Source: Acidobacteria bacterium 13_1_20CM_3_53_8
Lineage (GTDB): Bacteria; Acidobacteriota; Blastocatellia; Pyrinomonadales; Pyrinomonadaceae
DNA length: 64,000 nt
Direction: 5' to 3'
Assembly (NCBI GenBank): GCA_001920415.1
Contig: MNJR01000139.1
Span: 74,636-138,635, forward strand
This document shows, one piece after another, positions 34,954-42,914 of the stretch. How positions within the stretch are numbered: position 1 is the first letter of the stretch; each line of letters opens with the position of its first letter. The notes beneath the pieces are model-generated. The model did not search any database, was not told the origin of the DNA, and saw only the letters and a program-made list of their open reading frames with translations. The position numbers and the translations under genes are program-made.

Positions 34954-37900
34954 ATGCCTACTAGGCCGCGCCGCCCTAACACAATAGAAAGCCGCGAGAA
35001 CGAGCACGCAGGGAATTCTACCGTCTCGCTCAGAAGTCATGCTGCGCAGCCAACATTCTTCCTGCGCACAAAGCTTCTGCCGCCGCGACCAGCGCCGGAA
35101 CTTCTGCCGCGCCCGCGCCTGACCGAGAGACTTCAAGCAAACGTTGCTCACCCTGTCACACTTGTCACCGCTCCCGCAGGCTCAGGTAAAACAACTCTTG
35201 TAGCAGACTTCGTACGTAAACACGCCCAACAATTCGTCTGGTATCAACTGGATCACACGGACGTAGACCCATCTGTTTTTCTAGGTTATCTCGCGCACGG
35301 CATAGGTCAGGCTGTCGCAGGCTTTGGCGATGTGACCTTCTCATATTTGCAGCAGGCTGCGGGCGAACTTGCACAGCAGCCTGAGCGAGCCGTTGACGTG
35401 ATGCTCAACGAAGTTTTGGAGACCGTCGAGCAGCAGTTGATCGTTGTATTGGACGATTATCATCACCTGGGCACGGAGACTCCAGTTCATGCGGTCGTTG
35501 ACAGATTGCTGGCGTACCTGCCGGATGTCTTGCATGTCATTATAGTCTCGCGCGATCTGCCGCCGCTTGCGCTCTCGCGCCTGCGTTCGCAATCATCGCT
35601 CGCCATAGTTGACCGCGCCGAACTGCTCTTCACGGATGAAGAGACGCAGGAGCTTTTCCGCAAAGTCTTTGATCTTGAATTGACTCCCGAACAACTTCAG
35701 GAATATCGAGAGCGCACGCACGGTTGGATCACTGCGCTTCAACTCGTGCGTCAGGTCGCACATCGTCAGGCGTTTGAGCTGGGAGGGACGGCTGCGCCCG
35801 ACCTCATAGAAATCCTGCGCCAGAGTGAGCGCGACATCTTCGACTACTTCGCGGAAGAAGTTTTCGCGGACGAGCCTGAAGAAGTTCAGCAGCTTTTGCC
35901 GCGCCTCTCTCTGCTTGAACGATTAGAGACGGAGACGTGCGCCGCGCTCTTTCCAGATTCGGACTGCGCGCGACAGTTGCCAGCGCTCGTTCGCCGCAAC
36001 GTCTTCATCACCGTGGCGAGCGACGGGCGCGGCGAAGAGTATCGTCTGCACCCGCTCTTTCAAAGTTTCCTGCGCCGCCGCTTTAGGACAGAAACGGGAA
36101 TGGCTGGCGTTGCTGCGGAGCATGCGCGATTCGCAGACTATTTTCTTTCACGCGAGCAATGGGAACAGGCCATGCGCAACCTATTAGGCGCAGAAGATTT
36201 TGAGCGCGCGGCGAGCGTCATAGCGACGCGCGGGCAAGATTGGATGTCTTCCGGCGCGATTCTCTCGCTGGCAAAGTTTGCTGCATCGTTGCCTGCGCCA
36301 GCCTTGGAAGCGCATCCGCGCGCGCTGGCATATCAAGCGGAGGTCGCGCGGCTTCAGGGAGATTACGCTACGGCGCAGGCGCTCTTTCGTCGCGCGGCCA
36401 TTCTGCTTCACGAAAAAGGGGACGGCGAAGGCGAGGCCGAAGCGCTGCATTCATTGGCAACGATTGCGCGCAGGCGCGACCAGTGCGAAGAGGCTTTCAG
36501 CTATCTTGATCGCGCGGTCGAGTTGACGTATGAAAATTCGAGCGTGCGCATCAAGTGCGGCAACACGCGCGGGCTTTGCCTTATGGCTACGGGCGAATTG
36601 GCGGCAGCCGAGCGCGAGTTTCGCGCAGCGCTTCAGACGGCAGAGGAGCAGGGCGACGAGCATTACGCCAGATTGATTGCGCACAATCTTGGCTTGCCCG
36701 CAGCGATTCGCGGAGACTTCGGCGAAGCGTTGCGTTGGACTCGGCGCATGCTGCGCGAAGATGAACAGGCCGCGCCAGTGCCGCAGGAAGCTACTGGACA
36801 TCTGAACGTTGCGCGCTTTCTTCTTTATCGCGGCGATTTTGAAGCCTGCGAAACACATCTTGATCGTGCGCTTGAACTCAGCCAGTTATTCAGCCTGACG
36901 AATTTGCGCGGCGAGATTTTCGAGACCTACGGTACGCTCTACCGCGAGCGTGGCGATGCCGCGCGCGCGACAGAGTTTTATGAGCGCTCGGCGCGTGCTT
37001 ATGATGACGCGGGGCTTGACCTTGCGCGAACTGAGTTATGGGAAGAGCAGGCTCAACTCTATTTGCAAACCGGAAATCTTGTGACCGCGCGCTCTCTCCT
37101 TGATCGTCTTGCAACGGCGCGCGCTGGAATGAACGATGAGATGAAGCGGCACACAGCAGGACTCGCGCGTGGTCGTGTGATGCTTGCGCAGGGCGAACAC
37201 GAAGCTGCAAGCGCAGAGATTAATCCCACGCTACAATATTTTCACGCTCACGGGCTTCACTATTATGAAGCGCAGGCATCGCTTGCGCTCGCCGTCTGTG
37301 ATCTGGCCGAGGGGCGCGAAGGCGAGATGCTTGAGCACATGCGCCGCGCGCTCGATCTGGCCGCGCGCTACGATTACGAATACTGGCTCAAGCGAGAGCT
37401 TGCGCGTGGGGCGCTCGCGCTTACGTCAAACACGGACGCTGCGGCGCTCCTGCCCGCAGACTTGCGCGAGCCTCTGACGGTTCAACCCGTGCCGCAGATT
37501 CAAGCGGCGCAAGCCCACGCGGTCGCTACAGTAGCAGCGCAGCCCATAACAGACCTGACCATCAACATGCTCGGGCCTGTAGAGATTTTCCGCGACCCTG
37601 CGCGCCCGCTCGCAGCAGATGCGTGGGTGACGAAACGCGCGCGAGACATTCTCTGCTTCATAGCATCGCGCCGCCATCGCCGCGCCTCCAAAGATAGCAT
37701 CATTGACACATTCTGGGGCGAGACGGATTTCGACGCCATTGAGAAGAACTTTCACCCGACCATCTCGCACATACGCAAGGCGCTCAACAGCAATCAGGCT
37801 TTAAAGCAGAATTTTCTGCTCTACCGCGATGGCGATTACCAGTTGAACCCGGAGTTCTCTTATCGAATAGACACGGAAGAGTTTGACCGATTAGTTTTGG

Positions 37901-38316
37901 AAGGCGAGCAGGCTCGACGAAGCCGCGAGTTCACGCGCTGCATAGATGCTTACGAACGGGCTATAACGCTTTATCGCGGCGAGTTCATGCAAGGGAGCTA
38001 CGACGAATGGGCTGAAGAGCAGCGCTCCTATTATCGAGAAAAACATTTGCAGATGCTCGTAGCGCTCGCAGCAGTGGCGCAGAGCGCCGAAGAGTGGACG
38101 CGCTCGCTCGAACTCGCGCAGGAGATTTTAAGGGATGACCCGTTTCGCGAAGACATACACTGCATGATAATGCGCGCGCACGCAGCGCTCGGAAATCGCA
38201 TGGCCGTCAAAGAGCAGTACGAATCTCTGCGCCGCCTGCTCAAGAAGGAGTTGGGCGTTGAACCTGTAGCAGAGACGCAGAAGGTTTATCAGGAATTGAT
38301 TGAAAGTCAAAAGTAA
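34954..38316 (+). CDS. AfsR/SARP-type regulator: STAND ATPase, TPR array, winged helix and BTAD domain
   Basis: 1120 residues from ATG 34954 (AGAGGA upstream). The longer reading frame starts inside a repeat and is rejected. Order: a MalT-like N-terminus FLRTKLLPPRPAPELLPRPRL, Walker A A73-P-A-G-S-G-K-T80, Walker B IVVLDDYHHL, HPLFQSFLRRRF at the end of the ATPase, and TPR-like helical repeats over about 430-850. LTINMLGPVEIFRD...KRARDILCFIASRRHRRASKDSIIDTFW is an OmpR-type winged helix, and a C-terminal bacterial transcriptional activator domain ends KKELGVEPVAETQKVYQELI. A large ATP-dependent transcription activator; the regulon is unknown, though the following subtilase is a candidate. The final residues SQK and stop lie in repeat A6. 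Confidence 0.9.
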   Translation: MPTRPRRPNTIESRENEHAGNSTVSLRSHAAQPTFFLRTKLLPPRPAPELLPRPRLTERLQANVAHPVTLVTAPAGSGKTTLVADFVRKHAQQFVWYQLDHTDVDPSVFLGYLAHGIGQAVAGFGDVTFSYLQQAAGELAQQPERAVDVMLNEVLETVEQQLIVVLDDYHHLGTETPVHAVVDRLLAYLPDVLHVIIVSRDLPPLALSRLRSQSSLAIVDRAELLFTDEETQELFRKVFDLELTPEQLQEYRERTHGWITALQLVRQVAHRQAFELGGTAAPDLIEILRQSERDIFDYFAEEVFADEPEEVQQLLPRLSLLERLETETCAALFPDSDCARQLPALVRRNVFITVASDGRGEEYRLHPLFQSFLRRRFRTETGMAGVAAEHARFADYFLSREQWEQAMRNLLGAEDFERAASVIATRGQDWMSSGAILSLAKFAASLPAPALEAHPRALAYQAEVARLQGDYATAQALFRRAAILLHEKGDGEGEAEALHSLATIARRRDQCEEAFSYLDRAVELTYENSSVRIKCGNTRGLCLMATGELAAAEREFRAALQTAEEQGDEHYARLIAHNLGLPAAIRGDFGEALRWTRRMLREDEQAAPVPQEATGHLNVARFLLYRGDFEACETHLDRALELSQLFSLTNLRGEIFETYGTLYRERGDAARATEFYERSARAYDDAGLDLARTELWEEQAQLYLQTGNLVTARSLLDRLATARAGMNDEMKRHTAGLARGRVMLAQGEHEAASAEINPTLQYFHAHGLHYYEAQASLALAVCDLAEGREGEMLEHMRRALDLAARYDYEYWLKRELARGALALTSNTDAAALLPADLREPLTVQPVPQIQAAQAHAVATVAAQPITDLTINMLGPVEIFRDPARPLAADAWVTKRARDILCFIASRRHRRASKDSIIDTFWGETDFDAIEKNFHPTISHIRKALNSNQALKQNFLLYRDGDYQLNPEFSYRIDTEEFDRLVLEGEQARRSREFTRCIDAYERAITLYRGEFMQGSYDEWAEEQRSYYREKHLQMLVALAAVAQSAEEWTRSLELAQEILRDDPFREDIHCMIMRAHAALGNRMAVKEQYESLRRLLKKELGVEPVAETQKVYQELIESQK

Positions 38317-38437
38317 AAAGGCAAAGGAAAGGCAAAAGGTAAAAGTAAAAAGGCAAAAGGGATTAGGACGAAACCATTTTAATTAAAGATGGTTTCAGCC
38401 GCACTTTTGCCTTTTACCTTTTTACTTTTGACTTTTC
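38306..38437. repeat. Family A inverted repeat, copy A6
   Basis: Tandem purine arms (38306-38359) face a pyrimidine arm (38403-38437). The inner layer is AAACCATTTTAATT/AAAGATGGTTTCAGCC. 38438-38667 is the leader of the subtilase gene; TATAAT (38549-38554) is a possible -10 box with no clear -35. Confidence 0.82.
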
Positions 38438-38667
38438 TAGTGGATTTTCGGGTGAGGATTTAGGTAAAATAAGTTCCCCGGCCCCAGATAGAGCTTCTCT
38501 GTAAGAGAAATAAAAGAATCGCGCAACAATATAGACGCGGTGCTGCTTTATAATCATGAGTTCTGTACCCGACACAGAGAGAGTCTTGCCTCGCTTAAGG
38601 TACTGTCCGCAGCCACACGAAGTACAGGACAAGCATCGTCTTTGAAGTGCCCGAATTTAGTTGAACT

Positions 38668-41616
38668 ATGAAAAATGTTATGCCCAGAGATTTGAGGCGA
38701 CTCCTCGCTCTCATGCTCGTAGTCTTGCTCTGCGCCGCGCCCATCAGCGCAGGCATCACTGTCACCGGCGCTGATGGAATAACCGTTACGGGCGCAGACG
38801 GCATTACTGTCACAGGCGCTGACGGCATCAACTACATTCACACCAACGGCATCACCGTCACAGGCGCAGACGGCATACTCTCTTTCTCACCAAACGGCGT
38901 TACAGGCATAACTCCCAGTGGCATTACGGTCACAGGGGCAGACGGCGGCACGTACGCTGGCGCGAACAACATCAGCGCCACCAACCCGGACGGCATCACT
39001 GTGACCGGGGCGGACGGCATCACCGTTACAGGCGCTGATGGAATTACAGTAACGGGCGCAGACGGCACACGCTACAGCGCAGACTCTGTTGACTTCAGAA
39101 CGCCGAACGGAATCACCGTTACGGGCGCTGATGGCATTACTGTTACGGGCGCAGACGGCATACAGCATGCTGGTTCAGATGGCATCACAGTCACTGGCGC
39201 TGATGGCGCAGGGTTGACCAAAGTTAACGGCATCACTGTAACGGGCGCAGACGGCGTCACTGTGACGGGCGCAGATGGACGCACCTTTAACATATCGCCG
39301 AGCGGCATAGTGTTGGCGGGCGTTGACCGTGTGATGATGTCTAAGCCTGTGGGCATAGTTGTGACGGGCGCTGACTCTATCATCGCTACGGGCGTGGACG
39401 CGCTCAGCGCACTTGCAAACGAAGTGGCGGGCGCAACCGGACTAAGAAGTATTGACCCGGAACTGGCCGTGCTACTTAACACGGACAGCCTGACGGACGA
39501 TAGCAACATCAACGCGGTGGTCGTCTATCACCAGATGCCCACAGACAGCGACCTGCTAGACCTTCAGCGCATAGGCATACTTGGCGGCACGCGCTATCAC
39601 GCGCTTCCCATGATCGCAGTGACGGGCACGCGCGACCAGATAACGCAAATCTCCAAGCTGGCAGCAGTGCGCTCTATCTACGGCAACCGCACGCTGCAAT
39701 CGAACATTGATCCTATAATTCGCGCCGTCACAGGCGAAGACCGCGCGACCCGCGATGCAGACCTGACGCGCAAGAACGGCGGGCTTCCTGTTTCTGGACA
39801 CAACGTCACCGTCGCTGTGCTGGACACAGGCATTGATGGAACACACAACGACTTTTCTGGCCGCATGATTCAGAATGTAAAGCTCGCAGACACGCAGAGC
39901 GTAAGCGCCGCTTTCGTCGCAGGCGTTATAGCAGGAGATGGCACGCGCTCTGGAGGCAAGTACAAGGGCGTGGCTCAGGGCGCGCGTATTCTTGGCCTGA
40001 GCGCTGGCGATCTTACTTTGAGCTTCGTGCTTTCCGGTTTCGATTATCTTCTTGCGAACGGCGCTAATTACAATCCGCGCGTAGTCAATTGCAGCTTTTC
40101 GGCCAATACGGTCTTCGACTTCAACGATCCCGTGAACGTCGCCACAAAGATTCTGACGGATCGCGGCATCAACGTTGTCTTTTCTGCTGGCAACGCAGGC
40201 CCCGGACTACGTTCTTTGAATCCTTACGCGGTCGCGCCCTGGGTCATCAGCGTGGGCGCAACCGACGAGCGACAGCGAATAGCAAGCTTCTCATCGCGCG
40301 GCGATTTCGGAAGCGCACTGTTTCATCCGACTCTGGTAGCGCCGGGCGTAAACCTTGTGAGCCTTCGCGCATCAACGATTGCGAGCGTGACGGGTGTGAC
40401 CGGCATAGCGCCCGGCGTAGATACGCAGAAGCTTTCGGCAAGTGAACTTCCCTATTACACGACTGCGAGCGGGACAAGCTTCACAGCGCCGCAGGTCGCA
40501 GGCACTATAGCGCTCATGCTTGAAGCGAACCCTGCGTTAAAGCCCGCTCAAATTCGGGACATACTTCAACGCACGGCGACTCCGCTTCTTCCTTATTACG
40601 AGCATGAGGTCGGAGCCGGAATGCTCAACACTCACGCTGCCGTTTTAGAAGCGGCGTTCGCGCAGCGTCACATGGGCTTCTGGCGCGCGGCGCTTGATCG
40701 CGGCCAGTTCTCATTCGTCAATGATGATCCGCAGGAGTTTTCAGGCACTGTGACGAATCAGAGCAACAACTTCAGCATCCCGTTGCAAGTTCCAGAAAAC
40801 ACCGTGGTCGCTTCCGTGCAAATCGCCTGGGGGCCGGATAATTCAAACAACGACCTTGACCTTTACTTTTATGATCCAAGCGGCGTGGATCAATCGGACG
40901 CGACCGCGTTGAACCAGCCGGGCTTGACCGGAAGACGCGAGCGCGCAGTCGTGACTATGCCGCAAGCTGGCGCGTGGACGGCGCGCGCTACGAACAAACT
41001 CGGCGCGGCTGGCTCGCCGCAATCTTTCACGGGCGTGTTTGAGTTGACGCGCGTAGCTTACGCGCAGCTTCTTGACATAAATGATCTGAGCGCGACGCAG
41101 CGCGGCGAGATTTATCAGGCACTCAGAACTTACACAATGTTTCCGTTCGGCTCTTACTTTAGACCGAACAACGTGGTCTCGCGGCTAGACCTCGCTGCGG
41201 CACTGGTGACGGGCGCGCGCGTGCCGCAATACCTACCGGCGCAATCGCGTTTCACAGACGTGCGCGACGCAACGACCGACGCATTTGTAGAGAGCGTGCA
41301 ATCTTCGCCAAGCGGCGCGCTCTTTTACGACGCAACGCCGGGCAGCACTTTCCGACCGGACGATCAGGTGACTAGGCTAGTTGCGGCTGTCGCGCTCGTT
41401 CGCGCGCTTGGGTTGCAGCCCGATGCGACCAGCACTTTGCCGCCAACATTGACGGACGCCGCAACGATTCCAACAAGCTGGCGCGGCTTCGTAGCCCTTG
41501 CTTTGCAGAACGGATTACTCAACGCCGACAACAACACCTTCCGCCCGCAGGCATCGCTTACGCGAGCGGAACTCGCGCACGCGCTTGCGATGATTACAAA
41601 GATTCAAAGCAGGTAA
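38668..41616 (+). CDS. Exported subtilase (S8) with octapeptide-repeat N-terminus and SLH-like C-terminus; catalytic His missing
   Basis: 982 residues. Signal peptide 1-28. Residues 29-245 are about 27 octads with consensus GITVTGAD. The S8 domain is about 376-660, with D386 (VAVLDTGIDGTHND), oxyanion N508 (FSAGNAG) and S604 (SGTSFTAPQ). Family members have GHGTxVAG before IAGDG; here the text is VKLADTQSVSAAFVAGVIAGDG, so the HGT motif and the loop before it (probably 15-30 residues) are absent while the frame is kept. A pre-peptidase C-like beta domain (about 690-830) and three SLH-like motifs (FRPNNVVSRLDLAAAL, FRPDDQVTRLVAAVAL, FRPQASLTRAELAHAL) follow. Probably attached to the cell envelope. 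Without His it should not be a normal serine protease. Confidence 0.87.
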   Translation: MKNVMPRDLRRLLALMLVVLLCAAPISAGITVTGADGITVTGADGITVTGADGINYIHTNGITVTGADGILSFSPNGVTGITPSGITVTGADGGTYAGANNISATNPDGITVTGADGITVTGADGITVTGADGTRYSADSVDFRTPNGITVTGADGITVTGADGIQHAGSDGITVTGADGAGLTKVNGITVTGADGVTVTGADGRTFNISPSGIVLAGVDRVMMSKPVGIVVTGADSIIATGVDALSALANEVAGATGLRSIDPELAVLLNTDSLTDDSNINAVVVYHQMPTDSDLLDLQRIGILGGTRYHALPMIAVTGTRDQITQISKLAAVRSIYGNRTLQSNIDPIIRAVTGEDRATRDADLTRKNGGLPVSGHNVTVAVLDTGIDGTHNDFSGRMIQNVKLADTQSVSAAFVAGVIAGDGTRSGGKYKGVAQGARILGLSAGDLTLSFVLSGFDYLLANGANYNPRVVNCSFSANTVFDFNDPVNVATKILTDRGINVVFSAGNAGPGLRSLNPYAVAPWVISVGATDERQRIASFSSRGDFGSALFHPTLVAPGVNLVSLRASTIASVTGVTGIAPGVDTQKLSASELPYYTTASGTSFTAPQVAGTIALMLEANPALKPAQIRDILQRTATPLLPYYEHEVGAGMLNTHAAVLEAAFAQRHMGFWRAALDRGQFSFVNDDPQEFSGTVTNQSNNFSIPLQVPENTVVASVQIAWGPDNSNNDLDLYFYDPSGVDQSDATALNQPGLTGRRERAVVTMPQAGAWTARATNKLGAAGSPQSFTGVFELTRVAYAQLLDINDLSATQRGEIYQALRTYTMFPFGSYFRPNNVVSRLDLAAALVTGARVPQYLPAQSRFTDVRDATTDAFVESVQSSPSGALFYDATPGSTFRPDDQVTRLVAAVALVRALGLQPDATSTLPPTLTDAATIPTSWRGFVALALQNGLLNADNNTFRPQASLTRAELAHALAMITKIQSR
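38752..39402 (+). repeat. Octapeptide-encoding repeat GITVTGAD within the subtilase gene
   Basis: About 27 units of 24 bp. Twelve encode exactly ITVTGADG and one VTVTGADG; they alternate with variable octads such as GINYIHTN, GILSFSPN and GIQHAGSD. The exact peptide copies use many different codons (for example ggcatcactgtcaccggcgc versus ggaataaccgttacgggcgc). Regular Gly spacing with alternating small and beta-branched residues suggests a beta-solenoid. Confidence 0.9.
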
Positions 41617-41637
41617 TCGGAATTAGAATTGAACAAA

Positions 41638-41682
41638 GAGGCGCGGCGTCTTCATTGAACAAGACGCCGCGCCTCTCTATAT
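41638..41682 (+). terminator. Terminator of the subtilase gene
   Basis: GAGGCGCGGCGTCTT (41638-41652) and AAGACGCCGCGCCTC (41661-41675) form a perfect 15-bp stem with an 8-nt loop, followed by TCTATAT. It lies 21 bp after the stop codon. Confidence 0.8.
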
Positions 41683-41698
41683 AAGCAATTGCAGCAAA

Positions 41699-42093
41699 GA
41701 TGAAAGACGAGCTATTCAAGATGAAAGACTGAAACCGCATCGCTCATCTTGGTTAACGTGAGTTAGATATCAGCTCTAAGGAGAATAAGAGAAAATAAAT
41801 TATCCACTATAGCGGTTCTCACTTGAATGCGACTCATGTCAGTACCGCCTGCGGTAGCGGGCGGGTATCGGTGCGGCTACGACCCGCCCGCTACCGCAGG
41901 CGGTACTGACATGCATGCCTTGATCAGAGTGGTCGCACCCAAGTGAGAACCGCTATAAATCACACGAAGCGACACTAAATGAGCAATTCTATTCGTGTGG
42001 TTTAGTGTGGTGCGCGTGGATAGGTTTCTGCTCTTTTCTCTCTTATGTCGAATTCACGTTAACCATTCTTGTTGAATAGCTAGTCTTTCATCC
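41699..42093. repeat. Five-layer concentric inverted repeat with family B core, copy B2
   Basis: Layers from outside in: GATGAAAGACGAGCTATTCA (41699-41718) with 42069-42093; TGGTTAACGTGAGTT (41750-41764) with AATTCACGTTAACCA (42050-42064); AAGGAGAATAAGAGAAAA (41778-41795) with 42034-42045; TATAGCGGTTCTCACTT (41808-41824) with 41941-41957, perfect over 17 bp; and the family B core CATGTCAGTACCGCCTGCGG... (41835-41866) with 41882-41913, perfect over 32 bp around a 15-nt loop. A further CACACGAA/TTCGTGTG hairpin lies off-axis at 41961-42000. No gene between 41617 and 42244. Confidence 0.9.
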
Positions 42094-42244
42094 TTCATCC
42101 TTGCTTTTCGTTGCACACTTGTAGATAAGCGCCGCGCCTAGGCTTGTATGTCATGCACAGGGTGCGAGGTCTGTGTGTCGAGTATGTGGGAGATGGCGTC
42201 CCGTTTGAGACAGTCGTGAAATAGAATTCGCGCTCTTGTTAGTT

Positions 42245-42583
42245 TCAGCGACGCTTTTTAGCCGAGCCTTTACGCGATGACTTCTTCGCGCCGGACTTGC
42301 TCGATGACTTCTTTGCGCTGCCGCTCTTCTTCGCTGACTGTCTGCGTACGCGGCGACCACGACGACTGGCGCTCTCTATTTGACCGCTTGCGGTCAGCAA
42401 CTCGTAGCTGCGGCGCACGACGTTGCGCGCTACACCAGCCGCTTCTGCCAGCGTGCGTTCGCTTGGCAATAGCTCGCCTGCGGCCAAGATTCCGGTCTGT
42501 ATCATCCTGCCGAGTTGGTCTGTTATCTGTCGCGTTAAAGATTCTGAGCCTCCGCGTTTGACGCGGACTTTGACTGAGGCCAT
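42245..42583 (-). CDS. GntR-type winged-helix protein with a histone-H1-like Lys/Ser-rich tail
   Basis: 112 residues from ATG 42583, preceded by TAAGGAG. Residues about 8-72 form a GntR DNA-binding domain (SLTRQITDQLGRMIQTGILAAGELLPSERTLAEAAGVARNVVRRSYELL). There is no ligand-binding domain. The last 40 residues are almost only Arg, Lys, Ser, Gly and Ala (RRQSAKKSGSAKKSSSKSGA), as in histone H1 C-tails and bacterial AlgP/Hc1-like proteins. It is likely a DNA-binding, chromatin-like protein rather than a metabolite-responsive repressor. Confidence 0.8.
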   Translation of the reverse strand: MASVKVRVKRGGSESLTRQITDQLGRMIQTGILAAGELLPSERTLAEAAGVARNVVRRSYELLTASGQIESASRRGRRVRRQSAKKSGSAKKSSSKSGAKKSSRKGSAKKRR

Positions 42584-42740
42584 CGTTTTTCTCCTTATGT
42601 AGGGGCTTCGCGGTGATACTTCGGAGAACGACTCTGACTGTTCGAGTGGCGGCAATTCTATGCGCGAGTCATGCGCCCGGTCAACCAATATTTTTGTTCA
42701 CTCGACTCAAGCGGCACGCCGAGTTGCAACTGATCTAGAG

Positions 42741-42905
42741 TAAAAAGGCAAAAGTGAGGAAGGCAAAAGATAAAAGTAAAAAGGTAAAAGTAAAAAGGCA
42801 AAAGTGAGGCGGAGAACCACTTCTTAATTAAAAGATTGGCTTCCCCTAACTTTTGCCTTTTACCTTTTACCTTTTTACTTTCTCTTGCCTTTTTACTTTT
42901 GCCTT
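42741..42905. repeat. Family A inverted repeat, copy A7
   Basis: Several purine arms (42741-42806) face pyrimidine arms (42846-42905), with GAGAACCACTTC...AAAGATTGGCTTCCCC in the middle. It abuts the 3' end of the minus-strand sugar dehydrogenase gene. Confidence 0.85.
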
Positions 42906-42914
42906 AAAGAACAT

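Noticed and set aside
34825-34954. A longer N-terminus for the AfsR-type regulator from 34825
   Set aside because: It would be encoded by the family I inverted repeat; ATG 34954 has a ribosome binding site and precedes the conserved domain.
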